This document shows, piece by piece, positions 1-9,652 of a stretch of DNA of 14,005 nucleotides. The stretch comes from Phoronis ovalis. Its lineage: Eukaryota; Phoronida; Phoronidae. Positions within the stretch are counted from its first letter, which is position 1. Each line of letters opens with the position of its first letter. The notes below the pieces were generated by a model. The model had not been told where the DNA came from, made no database searches, and saw only the letters and a program-made list of their open reading frames with translations. A program made the position numbers and the translations under genes. The stretch spans positions 1-14,005 of the forward strand of contig JAOXYB010034818.1 in NCBI GenBank assembly GCA_028565635.1, read 5' to 3'.

Positions 1-75
1 TCTGAATCTGGTTCTGACTTTACGTTGAATCTGGTTCTGAATCTGAATCTGAATCTGGTTCTCACTTTACGTTCG
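1..75. repeat. Nested minisatellite with TCTGAA hexamer core
   Basis: TGAATCTGGTTC blocks alternate with TCTGAA hexamers. A 23-base unit at 3-25, ending TTTACGT, recurs at 50-72 with a single mismatch (G16 against C63), and the TCTGAA run lies between them. The array is cut by the left edge of the window and probably continues. It gives a repetitive open frame on the plus strand (LVLNLNLNLVLTL) that is an artefact of the repeat. Confidence 0.85.
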
Positions 76-1144
76 TTTGGCTTTGGGACATATAAAACTC
101 ACAGGAACAAACATGTTGAATCTCCTCATGCGACTTGTTGGCCGTCCGACACTGTCTACGTTTTGTTGGCGGTTGATGGTATGCCTATAAATACACAAAT
201 TATAAGGACATCTAGCAGTGACTCAGAAAAACAAGATCATTACCAATCTTGTTTTTAGTACTGTACCAGATATCGGTTAATATCTTACAAGAATGTTTCA
301 TGTCTTGCTTTGCTAGTCAAATACTTGAAATACAGAGAGCACTAAAAAGTTTTAATAACTTTGGCACACTGCCAGTTAGCACTTCTGTTATTGTGACATT
401 TAAAACAATAGCCCTCTGGTGGAAGACAATGAGAAAAAGATACAAACAGAGAAGAAGCATATAAAATACCATCATATCATGAAAAAGAATATTAATATTA
501 AGATGACAGCATTCTTTTAAAATTTCTTGAGTATTAAAAAAAGTACTAAGCTTGAACAAAAAGATCTATTAAAAACTGCCATGCATGTAAATCTGATACA
601 AGGCTTTAGATAGACACCAGAAATCAAATGCAAAATTACACAAATCCACAACCACAGGCATGCCAACATGCAAAAAATAAAATTATACCTATATTTTGAG
701 TTTGAATTGTATGGTATGTCATGCATGCTAACTATTTAATCAACAATTTTATAGTTGCACATTTTAAAATAACTGGTTGAACCTTATACATTTTGGCATG
801 GTAAAAGATAACATTTAGTTTAGAGATTTGCGATGGTTCTAGTTGGAAACATGCTTTTTTGTACATTTAAATATAAAAATAAATAAATAAACAACCAAGT
901 TTTAAAGTCTCATAACAAAGCCTGGAATCAAACAATTAAAAAGATGCATGCAAGATAATCCTGGAAGCACTCAGATAATCCTGGAAGCACTCAGAAATTT
1001 GAAATAACATACCAAACAGAGTGTGATGATCCTGTGAATGCATTTGAAAACAGTGTATTAAACAACATACATAGTGTAACCAAAACAGTTAATGACAGCC
1101 ATATGTGTAGCAAGCACAATTAAAATAAAATGGCCGCTACAGTT
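76..1144. other. AT-rich flank, no gene recognised
   Basis: No frame here has protein-like composition or paired splice signals. It contains TATAAA-like strings at 91-96 and 186-193, an (AAAT)n run near 875-890, and a 20-bp tandem duplication at 953-992. It may be intergenic, or an AGBL5 3' flank. Confidence 0.4.
953..995. repeat. Perfect 20-bp tandem duplication
   Basis: The unit beginning AGATAATCCTGG at 953-972 is repeated exactly at 973-992, followed by three more matching bases (AGA). It looks like a recent slippage duplication and has no visible function. Confidence 0.95.
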
Positions 1145-1199
1145 TTAGGTACATTGGTAGGAAATACAGCATAATGTGTGCAATATTCTATACATAACG
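1145..1199 (-). CDS. Possible alternative terminal exon of AGBL5
   Basis: On the minus strand a pyrimidine-rich tract (CTTTCTTTTGCTTTTGTCTAG) precedes 1199. Joined to the donor at 1522 in the correct phase, it would replace the terminal Arg with 18 residues (SVMYRILHTLCC and six more), then stop at TAA 1145-1147. There is no homology support, and a chance acceptor in AT-rich DNA is a fair alternative explanation. Confidence 0.22.
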
Positions 1200-1274
1200 C
1201 TAGACAAAAGCAAAAGAAAGAACTTGCACCTTGAGTATTGAAATTAAGTACACTGCTTTATGTTACAGGATACA

Positions 1275-1280
1275 TTTATT
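1275..1280 (-). terminator. Candidate AGBL5 polyadenylation signal AATAAA (distal)
   Basis: A second minus-strand AATAAA, about 240 bases past the TAA at 1519-1521. It is the last one I noticed before the featureless left part of the window. Confidence 0.3.
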
Positions 1281-1415
1281 GTTTCTGCATCATCATCTTT
1301 ACATTCAAATCACTTGTTATTACAGTGCCTTGATGCATATCAACATTAACTCCACAGCACACATTATAAATACAGCTCATTTATCACTCAGGACACAACA
1401 ATTATAAACAATGTT

Positions 1416-1421
1416 TTTATT
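1416..1421 (-). terminator. Candidate AGBL5 polyadenylation signal AATAAA (proximal)
   Basis: AATAAA on the minus strand, about 100 bases past the TAA at 1519-1521. A second copy lies at 1275-1280. Either would give a short 3' UTR if exon 14 is terminal. AATAAA is common by chance in sequence this AT-rich. Confidence 0.3.
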
Positions 1422-1518
1422 TCCTTGTTTGTTTGTTTTTTGATGGCCAATATGTAGAGATGTCAGTTAAGCGCAATTTAAATAAAATAATCTGGACACA
1501 TGAAGCATATATGCATGC

Positions 1519-1777
1519 TTACCTTGGAGATAGCTTGACAGGTGCTATGTCAATTCCAGAGGTGACTTGTATTGTCATCTCAGAAAGATTAGAACCATCT
1601 GAAAAAGACCTTCCCATTTTTCTCTTTCCTTTCCCCGGCTTTGTCACCTTTTCCACAGCGTCGCTGTCTGTTTCACTACTCTTTCTGCTTTGACCACCAA
1701 TAGTCTTTGGACTGTGTGAGGCACTTCGTCGTTTTGCTCGCAGGTACTTTTTACCTTTATTTTTTGAAACGTCTGAC
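1519..1777 (-). CDS. AGBL5: AGBL5 exon 14: basic C-terminus, residues 975-1060 with stop
   Basis: It starts after acceptor TTTTCAG (AG at 1778-1779). It encodes a Lys/Arg-rich segment KKYLRAKRR (984-992) followed by SASHSPK, a plausible nuclear-localisation signal beside proline-directed phosphosites, then Ser/Asp-rich sequence ending KLSPR. Read straight through, the frame stops at TAA (1519-1521). The same bases form a consensus donor, CCAAG|GTAAGC, so the exon could end at 1523 and splice onward instead. The intron upstream (1778-2370) contains an 11-bp direct repeat (2214-2224 and 2256-2266). Confidence 0.82.
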
Positions 1778-4700
1778 CTGAAAACGAATAGTACATTGCT
1801 GATGCTTTCTGCCTTTACCAATATTTTCAATATTTTTATTGGTATTTCGAACATTTTAAAAGCTTTCCTTTAATACACTTCTTTGACGATGTGACTTGGT
1901 GGTGATTTTAATAAATAGTTCTGACACTGAATCTTAAAATGAAATATTCTGCACTGCTAGTACTACCTAGGATATATAAACTTCTACAATGTAAATACCA
2001 TGGTTTAAAAGTGTTGAAATTGCTTAGTCTTTGATATTAAGCTGCATTGCCAATCCTCTTAGAGTTTTATATATTCTGCTTGGTACTACTAATACAAGAT
2101 TGTTGCCATTAGTCCTTACGAAAGTCATTATGAAAGTCTCCACCATGTACTGTACATGAGCTTTGCTACTGTGACAGGAGTGCCACCTGATGGATCACCT
2201 CCAATTGAGGCCAAAAATATCCGAATGCTTTTTATAGTGCCTGACATTTTTTTCTAAAATATCCGATAAAATAAAAAAAACCGTTTCCCATGCCTGCATG
2301 TACATCTGACTTACTTTGTGTTTATGAAAAAACATAATTTAATAAACGTCAAACATGTTTTCGTACTTACTTCACTTCTAGCGGTTTTCCATTAGTTAGG
2401 TGACTAGGAGGTTTGTGTCGTACAGGCAATGAATCAGATATCTAGAAATTAATAAACAATACACTGAACATTATGTAATAATGTAGGCTGCAGGAACACA
2501 ATGAGGTCTTTTTTTTGATGGTCATGTAACAATAGACAGTTCAAGTCATCTCAAAAAAATGTTGAGATAATTATGTTATAAAACGATAATCAGTTACATA
2601 ACATTAACTAAAGCACTATAAAGTTTCAGTATTATGCTACGGCCTGCTATACCTGTCAAATTCAAGTTGGCAGATTTCTGAGAGGTACATTCAACATGTT
2701 TAGACAATTTTCTGTTAATAGCAAATGGAATGGTTGAAAGCGAGCTACAAAGCTAGTGTGTCCCGCTTGCAATGGGACACTTGACACCTGTGCAATGCCA
2801 TTTATAAAAATAAGACACAAAGTAGCAAACATTGCCAAGATAAAACCGTTAAAGCATAGGAAGCGTTTAATAAACAATACAGTGATAGTATGCACCTTTC
2901 CAGTGAATATAACATACATCATTATACATGAATGCTGTATAAGGCCATATGTATTATTGTATAATAATCACCTTTTGAAGCTGTTGGTATTTTTCTTCTT
3001 CGATGCTAATTGGGCTGTCATTTGAGTCAGGTCTTGGAAGGTGCCAGTTGTCTGTTCCTGAATCTATTCGATTAGTTGGATAAAGATGATCTGATACGAA
3101 TGCTGGCAATTTCGACACAGTATGGTCATCATTGTCATTATTTGTCAACATCCGTAGTACATGACTATCATGTTTAAGAAGAGCCGGGATGTTTTTGTCT
3201 TCCAAGGACTGTCGTAGTGAAAAGGTTTTTTTGTTTGGCAATTCTTTAGTTCCTCCAAGAACAAGTTTGCATTCAGTCAAATTACTGTTGATAGAGACTG
3301 TGTTTGGATGTCCTGTACCATCTTTCGATGTGGTATATGTCATAGTACCACTTGGTATCCCGCCACCGGATGTCACTGTTGACGTGTTAGATATACTGTT
3401 GGTTGCTGGGGGTAAACTACGGCGTTTGATGCGCTCCATACTATGCCGTACTAGTTACAAAGAAAGGAGCAAATAAAATGTAAAAATGTACATTCGCAAA
3501 CTAAAATATCAATGTAAGTGACTGCAACTGATGGTCTACAACAAATGCAACAACAGAATAAACGAGGAGAATAAAATAATTGAAACATTTCAAAACAAAA
3601 TTGTCATGCATATTTAAACAATGCCCTTGTTAGCTACACCAGAGTTCAATTAACTTTGGCCTTTTTTGTATCTGAGTATTATAGACCTCACTGAACAAAC
3701 AATTTTAAGCAGACATCGTCTGCTTGAATTTTAAGGAGTAGTTTCCCTTAAAATTGAATTCTATACAAAGTATGCAACTACACTATGTCACTTGTTTTTG
3801 TTTTTTTGCTTTGTTCTGACATCTAAAAAACTAGTCGACTACAATCATACCTGGTGTTTCCCTAACAACCCCCATATCCTTTTTAACTGGAGACTTTGTA
3901 GCACCTGTATTACCCACAGAATAACCACCACCAGGTTGCCTCTTCATATTGCGAGATGATGCAAAACTGGTCTCTTTAGGCATATTAAATTTTGATGCAT
4001 TCTGACGGATAGAGTTGTTGCTATTTGAAGTGACCGTAGCAACCATACTACAAAGTAAAATACTTGTAAAAATAAGCAAAGCAGGAAATGTCTACTCTTC
4101 TGTAGTTATTACACCAAACAATTGTAATCTAACTTAGACATATGACTTGCTTTAAAAGTACCTTCTGAAGTGAATGGAAGCTCAATAATAGTAAAGATAA
4201 CACTACATGTTCTGTACTGCACCACTTGAACTACAAATGAGACTGATTCAATAGTTCATTAATGTAGAGTCTATTGCATATATCTGCTGGGATTCTTACT
4301 CAAGTCTGATTGAATTTTAATTTCTGAGTAGTCACAACATACTTTATATTTTTCTGACACTGCAGGAAAATGGAGACTGTCTATTTTTCACTCAACTGTC
4401 ACCCAAAAACTACTTTTGAATGTTTTTAATTCCTTTACAAAACATATATACCTTGAAGTTTTGTTAGCAAGCCGTGCCATGTTCCTAGGCATTCTAGGAG
4501 CACCTCGCAGACTTCGACAATAACGTCGTACCCAATCTCTTACACCATGAATGCTGTTGAGCTCAGACAGGGTTATACGAGACCAAGGGTTTGTTTCATT
4601 CTTATCTAATGGTGCAATGGCCAAAGCTCGACCAACCTTGAACATCACAAAAATGAGATTATATACAAGCTTACATTAATCCATTGTAGGTTGATATTTT

Positions 4701-7700
4701 ATACAATAAAACACCGACTGAAATTATCATTACAAATCTTGGCTGCTCATTACAATTGCAAGTCTGATATTAGAAAAATACAAAACAAATGCTGTATGAA
4801 TATACATATTGTAATTTTGACAAAACTATTACAGCTCTTCACAAAGTAAAAGCTAAGTGTATCAGTATACTTTAAGTAAAATTATACCTCTTCAAAATGA
4901 GCTATAGTATATTTTGGTGGAAAGCCAGGCATTGGCGGTGGTGTGGCACGTCCATCATCATTATACGCTGGAGCTAAAGTATTTATCATACGACCAGTGT
5001 TATAGTTGCATTCCAGAGTATAACTAAAATATAATATAGAAACTATTTACTGTATTAAGGTTTACATTTATTAGAAATGATGTTCTGGAACTTAGCTTAC
5101 ACTTCACTATAAAATATAAATTAATCTTTACAAACCATCCGGGGCCAAAAGTACAGCTTGCACGATATTCCAACATTTTAAAATCTGATGCTGGGCAAGT
5201 TTCCACTAGGCCGTGGGCACTATTAGTATAAGAGCTAATTTTACATTCATGAAATAACATTTAACACGGCAAGAAATTTCAATATTTTACAATATTTATG
5301 ATCAGGCATGACCAACTACAAGGTGTTCCCCTGTTGTTCCCTTTGCAATAGAAAGGTTTCTGCAAATTCATTTCCAAGATAAGATAGCTGCCATATGTAC
5401 ATAAGACAAACCTGTGAATAATTCCAATGGCTTTATATGCTGCTACACGACCACTGCCTTCTTTAGACATACCATCTCGCTTGTCTTTGGTGTACATGTT
5501 CCTCTCAGTAAAATTACAACCAGTGAAATCAAAATGAGCAGAGTTCATGGAGATTAACTTCGGAAACAACATGCATTCAACCTGAAACATAGTTAAAGTA
5601 ACAAAATACCTAAACTGGAAAAGGATTAAAGATTTACAGCAGGGATATGCAAAAAAAAACAAATATCTTTAAGTGAATCATTGTCCATTGATTTTTATGC
5701 CTGCAATGAATGTTAACTGCACTGTGTTCCAGCATACAACTTACAACTTTACAGCATCTTCTGGTACTTAGGAACTGTAGCTTTCAATTGTATGCTCTTG
5801 CAAAAGAGAAGAACACAGTAAAGCACAGCATCATCATCATTTCATATGCAATGGCCCATTGTAATTATAAATTACTATACTTTTTAGACAACAGAACACG
5901 GTCATGTCATGATGCATTTTGTTGTAACTGATTATAATCTTGCCTCACCTGTCGTTCCTCATCAGCAAAGTAATTCCCATAAATGAAACAACCTCGTTTT
6001 GAAGCATGTCCATGCAAGTCTACATAGTATGCTATTCCTGATTCTTCGTGGGATATTTGCAACAATTTAGGATCATTAAGATGAGGACAGTTTGCATTAT
6101 TAGATACTATAGGTGGACTTGTATCATCTTCATCATCAGACCCTTCATTCCCTAGGTTTTCAGTAAAACTGGGATCAAGAGGTGGAGATTCTCTATCTGA
6201 AGAATCAATGTTTGAGTCTGGTCCTGTAGAGATTGTCAAATCCTGATTTATACCATTTCTTTGTACATTTCCATTATAATATGAGCCTAATTTTAAACGT
6301 TCACTTTTTTCCGCACCTACCCCTAAGCTGAGATCAACATTAGCCAATTGATCACACATTTCTTCAAAAGTGACCTGTTGCATTACCTCCTGAGTCACTT
6401 TTAGTGTAGAATTATTGTTATTTTGACAAGAACTAGAAGAATCTGACAGTGCTGCTGAATAATCCCTCTGAGACTCTGATGATCCACATGCATGATTATC
6501 TTTAGAAACATCTAATTCATTGCTGTCTGTATCTTTTGGTAAGTTTTTGGCACTCAAGTTTGCACAAGATGTCTTTGGAAATTTCACCTGAATATCATGT
6601 TGTCCTTCCTTTGGAACTCGATAATATACATGATAATAAACCAGTAAACTTTTAGCTGCATAAATGGACGGACAAAATTCAAAACTTGGATCAAGATATA
6701 CTCGGTTGAGATTAACACCTCTTGCATCTGTGCGATAGTGTCCACGTACGACACCATCTGGGTTGAGATTTGGCATAAGTTTAAAGACATACTGTTGACG
6801 TAGCTTTTTGGCACGAGGATCATTGTCACGTAAAATAAATTCAAGAAAACCATTAAAAACATGACTAGCTGGTGTTTCTCCAGGGTGTACACGACTACTT
6901 AGAAAGAAAACCTGGAACAGATAGTGTTACAAATGTACCAGCAAGTAAAACCAAAAAATATTCTTTCATGGCATACTAAACTTACAATCAATGAATGCTA
7001 AACCTGATAGCAACTAATAGTTATATCAAGTAGTTTAATTGCATATCATTCTCTAATCATGTCTTGTCACAAATCATTAATTACGAATAAACGGGAAACG
7101 TAACTCTGTAATCACAAGGACTTTAAAGCATCAACAAAACTCAACATCAACATCAAGAATACAGTTAACATTATGTCCAATGTAGCATCAATGATATGCC
7201 ATAGAAAAAACGATCTAATTACCCTCTTTCCTTGAAATTTCCTGCACCTTGGTTTTTGCTGGTCTGGGAACAAATTAGCATCAAATCTTGGTTCATACTC
7301 ATCAAGCATGCCATGACAAGACGTAATTGTAATAAGGTCAATTCGCCATTTGTCTAGCGAATGACAAACTAAGTCTCTATGGTAGTATATGGTGTCTGGT
7401 GGACTACAAAGAGAACATATTGAACAATCATTTTAAACTTAAAAGCTGTTTAATTCTAAGAAGCTCAAATATTTCATCAAAACATATTAATTATGATAAC
7501 AGCATAAATCACATCCGTTGCATGCATTGTTCCCGAATGACAATTAAAAATCATTGAGCCTTTGTCTGCCAACACTGTGAACTAATTAACTTAATTACAA
7601 CACTGCTCAGATTCAGTCAAACTGAGCATAGCTCATTAATGTTCAAAGTTCGATGACTGTTCTTCTTGAAAAGAATTATCATATGGTGGTATTCTCTTAG

Positions 7701-9652
7701 TTTTAAACTGCCGTTTTTTACATTACTGCATGCCAACATTGGTGTAGATGGTGCAACTATTTACAACGCGAACTAAGTAATAACTAAAGGTAGGACACAC
7801 CATGCTGGCATGTCTCGAAATTGAACTGACAATAACTTGTAGATAAAGGAGACACTGGATTGGGAATGCTTTGTAACGATTACCAATGGGATTAGGATGG
7901 GCTCACCTAGATGGTTTGAGATTGGCTGCATAAGCGTGTTCCCTGTCTAGCAGATCTAACTGTTCTTGGCATTCAGTATATGACCATGGGTAACAGAAAG
8001 CAAAATATGTAGTTGCTCCTCTGAAGTCTGCGAAACGATGCATAAATGTTAAAATAAACTGATTGTCAACAACCTAGAAGAAAGGAAAATACAATATCAG
8101 CAATACATATCTTGTGAATTGATGCAAATTCCACAATTTCATAAGATTCTTTAATTCTCCAATAAATAGCTTCTACTTTCCTATGTCGATCAGATAGTAA
8201 CTAGAGCCAACTCAGCATGGATAATGCAACAAATGCAAGACAAACTGCAAACTACAAAACTATATGTGCAATATGATTTTCTGTGTCTGTGAAGAATTAT
8301 ATGTCAGGAAAGACTTGGTGATAAATTAAAAACATTTTTAACTAAAAAATACCTACCTGGAAACTTGGCTTGTCTCGGATTCTCTCCCACTTTGGTTTTC
8401 CTGGCAACGTTTTGACAAATGGTGCAAGACCTTGGTTGTACAATTTGCCTTGCTTGTTTAAATTCATTATATTAATCTTAATCAGTCGATTTGGATTTCC
8501 ACCACGTACACCAAAATGAAACCAGGACCTTCAAAGTATTAAGTAAAGAAGAATCGTCTCTGAGCAGTTTATTTCTTATCTTGAATTACTGTTACACAAA
8601 TGTTTCCTGAGTTCATGGTACTGGTACTTTTCAGAAAGATCCAATTCTGCTTGGAACAGTTGTCATTTTTGCTAACCAGTACCTTTGACTATATAGTCAT
8701 TATATGACATATATCATCTGCACTGTATAAGAGTGGATTCAGAATTTTAAGCAAGGGTGGTCTTAAAATGATTGAATGATTTGGTAGAGAAGCTAGAGAG
8801 GTTTTAAAAGAACTTTTTTACTATTTTCTTGCAATTTGGTGTTTTCCAAAATGATCAAGATTTTTGTGCAATCATTGATAACAAGCTATTCCCATGGATG
8901 CCCCCATTACAAGAAGTTTTTATTTAGCAAACAACATGGATGCAGGAACGTTAACAGATAATGAATAGATTTAAATACTTTACACCATCTTACCTGTTTC
9001 CATTTTCATATGGTGTCCCTGCGCAGTCGGGTGATGTCCAGACATTGTACTCATAGTCAGCACGGGGTTCTCCACCAGCAATGTATGACACTGCAAATAT
9101 AACAATCAACAAGAGGCTAAAAATAATTGCATTTAATATTTACAAAATACACATGACTGTATTAAACATAAAATCTTTGCATGTAATAGACTTTATGTAC
9201 ATAAAACTGCAAATACATATTCTTGATCAATCTCAAAATATAATCAGTATAATATAACAGTTTCTATACAGGTAATATAATAACAATAAAGTTTAGTATT
9301 TACACAAAATGCTAAGAATTTGGATACTATATTAATTTGTTATTGATGTACATTTTACTTCTTGTTAATAGTCATTAGTGCTTACTTTAATTTTTGTACA
9401 CAGAAATTGCATACATTCCTTAAACATTTTTATTACTTCATTAACTATGTTTACAATTCCTACTTTACAAAATGGAATTCAGCTATACATTCATTGTGCT
9501 TACTAAAAATGTCCTTGTATAAAGTCTCCCTCAAAAAAATATTTACCTGATTCTTGTTCCTCGTCATCCCTGATGACTCGTTCAACTTTGGCAAGATTTG
9601 CAGAGTCAAATTTTGAGGTAAAGAGTAACCCTCCAACTCGAAATTCAGACAT
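1519..9652 (-). CDS. AGBL5: Cytosolic carboxypeptidase-like protein 5 (tubulin deglutamylase), 13 coding exons
   Basis: Zinc carboxypeptidase of the M14D (Nna1/CCP) family. Known CCP5 enzymes remove glutamate from polyglutamylated tubulin, including the branch-point residue, and so tune axonemal and cytoplasmic microtubules. Thirteen exons join into about 1,060 codons with matching phase at every junction. The N-terminal CCP beta-domain spans roughly residues 1-180 ([41 protein letters not shown]). The catalytic domain follows: HPGE gives ligands H250 and E253, [13 protein letters not shown] starts near 291, NLNR is 308-311, DLHGH gives H541, and YTLEC gives catalytic E623. The H541-to-E623 spacing (82 residues) equals that recalled for human CCP5 (H434 to E516). 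A Ser/Asn/Asp-rich loop sits between NLNR and DLHGH. Residues from about 726 on are a low-complexity basic tail, making the protein longer than the human form (886 residues). The start ATG is chosen because [13 protein letters not shown] aligns with the recalled human N-terminus. The ortholog call is secure; the extreme C-terminus is not. Confidence 0.96.
2371..2441 (-). CDS. AGBL5: AGBL5 exon 13: residues 952-975
   Basis: A 71-base exon between acceptor TTTCTAG and the near-perfect donor GAA|GTAAGTA. It encodes [18 protein letters not shown]. It is short, but both splice sites are strong and its removal would shift the frame of exon 14. The intron upstream (2442-2971) holds no other feature seen. 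Confidence 0.8.
2972..3450 (-). CDS. AGBL5: AGBL5 exon 12: disordered tail, residues 792-951
   Basis: 479 bases from acceptor AACTAG (AG at 3451-3452) to donor AAAAG|GTGATT. It begins [19 protein letters not shown], an Arg/Ser-rich segment resembling the basic tails of CCP5 proteins. It continues with Thr/Ser-rich and Asn/Asp-rich sequence (TNNDNDDH) and an acidic end ([13 protein letters not shown]). Phase 0 at the 3' side. Intron 3451-3850 carries two adjacent small inverted repeats (see 3704-3755). Confidence 0.85.
3704..3755. repeat. Two adjacent inverted repeats (hairpins) in AGBL5 intron 11
   Basis: AAGCAGAC (3707-3714) and GTCTGCTT (3718-3725) pair around a 3-base loop. Immediately after, AATTTTAAGG (3727-3736) and CCTTAAAATT (3746-3755) pair perfectly around a 9-base loop. 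AATTTTAAG occurs three times across the element (3701-3709, 3727-3735, and inverted at 3747-3755). It is in the intron between exons 11 and 12. It might be a remnant of a small inverted-repeat element; no target-site duplication was identified. Confidence 0.8.
3851..4047 (-). CDS. AGBL5: AGBL5 exon 11: disordered tail, residues 726-792
   Basis: 197 bases from acceptor TTTGTAG to donor CCAG|GTATGA. The product is low complexity ([26 protein letters not shown]) and probably unstructured. It is supported by an open frame, both splice signals and phase agreement on each side, rather than by recognised homology. The intron upstream (4048-4451) holds nothing noted. Confidence 0.82.
4452..4636 (-). 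CDS. AGBL5: AGBL5 exon 10: end of the peptidase domain, residues 665-726
   Basis: 185 bases between acceptor TTCAAG and donor TCAAG|GTATAT. It encodes [22 protein letters not shown] and a basic [11 protein letters not shown] segment matching the last conserved block of CCP5. Sequence conservation with the recalled human protein fades after this exon. It ends in phase 2. Confidence 0.92.
4888..5023 (-). CDS. AGBL5: AGBL5 exon 9: catalytic glutamate, residues 619-664
   Basis: 136 bases with acceptor TTTTAG and donor AGAG|GTATAA. It encodes [12 protein letters not shown], in which E623 is the general-base/acid glutamate of M14 peptidases. A Pro-rich turn ([13 protein letters not shown]) follows and aligns with the equivalent human segment. 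The intron upstream (5024-5411) shows nothing else. Confidence 0.94.
5412..5581 (-). CDS. AGBL5: AGBL5 exon 8: residues 563-619
   Basis: 170 bases between acceptor TTTCAG and donor ACAG|GTTTGT. It encodes [20 protein letters not shown] and [18 protein letters not shown], a highly conserved segment running up to the catalytic glutamate. It ends in phase 2. The flanking intron 5582-5948 is featureless to me. Confidence 0.94.
5949..6911 (-). CDS. AGBL5: AGBL5 exon 7: catalytic core and expanded loop, residues 242-562
   Basis: The largest exon (963 bases, phase 0 on both sides). It opens with [12 protein letters not shown] (zinc ligands H250, E253) and continues through [16 protein letters not shown] and GVNLNR (308-311). 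A low-complexity loop of about 200 residues follows, rich in Ser, Asn, Asp and Glu, with an acidic SDDEDD run. It closes with [14 protein letters not shown], which supplies the third zinc ligand H541. All three metal ligands therefore lie in one exon. The loop interrupts the peptidase domain where human CCP5 also has a variable insert, but here it is about 110 residues longer. Confidence 0.96.
7223..7403 (-). CDS. AGBL5: AGBL5 exon 6: residues 181-241
   Basis: 181 bases from acceptor TTTGTAG to donor GAGG|GTAATT. It encodes [15 protein letters not shown] and [12 protein letters not shown], the start of the M14 peptidase fold, and ends with FQGKR just before the zinc-binding HPGE block of the next exon. 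The intron upstream (7404-7906) is AT-rich with no feature seen. Confidence 0.93.
7907..8073 (-). CDS. AGBL5: AGBL5 exon 5: residues 126-181
   Basis: 167 bases between acceptor TTCTAG and donor CTAG|GTGAGC. It encodes [10 protein letters not shown] and [17 protein letters not shown], the end of the N-terminal beta-domain leading into the peptidase domain. It ends in phase 2. The intron upstream (8074-8356) shows nothing notable. Confidence 0.93.
8357..8528 (-). CDS. AGBL5: AGBL5 exon 4: residues 68-125
   Basis: 172 bases between acceptor GAAG (AG at 8529-8530) and donor CCAG|GTAGGT. It encodes [10 protein letters not shown], the [12 protein letters not shown] strand and [18 protein letters not shown]. 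These are hallmark CCP N-domain segments matching human CCP5 nearly residue for residue. The intron upstream (8529-8993) holds a 14-bp palindrome at 8686-8699 and nothing else noted. Confidence 0.93.
8686..8699. repeat. 14-bp perfect palindrome TGACTATATAGTCA
   Basis: An uninterrupted palindrome in the intron between AGBL5 exons 3 and 4, followed by further TATATG-type sequence. No role is evident. Confidence 0.75.
8994..9090 (-). CDS. AGBL5: AGBL5 exon 3: residues 36-68
   Basis: Acceptor TTTGCAG and donor ACAG|GTAAGA flank 97 bases. It encodes the conserved CCP N-domain block [12 protein letters not shown] and ENGN. The final Arg codon is split with exon 4 (phase 2). The intron between this exon and exon 2 (9091-9546) is AT-rich with no other feature seen. 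Confidence 0.93.

Noticed and set aside
91-193. TATAAA and TATAAATA strings as possible plus-strand promoters
   Set aside because: Such strings are frequent in AT-rich sequence and no plus-strand gene lies downstream.
25-258. Plus-strand open frame of 77 codons
   Set aside because: It begins inside the minisatellite, its N-terminus is pure repeat translation, and the rest has no recognisable protein character.
1433-1693. Plus-strand open frame of 86 codons
   Set aside because: It is largely antisense to AGBL5 exon 14, which has splice signals and correct phase.
2756-3025. Plus-strand open frame of 89 codons
   Set aside because: It spans an AGBL5 intron and exon edge on the opposite strand, with no protein features of its own.
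3189-3476. Plus-strand open frame of 95 codons
   Set aside because: Antisense shadow of AGBL5 exon 12.
6584-6892. Minus-strand open frame of 102 codons overlapping AGBL5 exon 7
   Set aside because: It is an out-of-frame shadow; the other frame carries HPGE, NPDGV and DLHGH.
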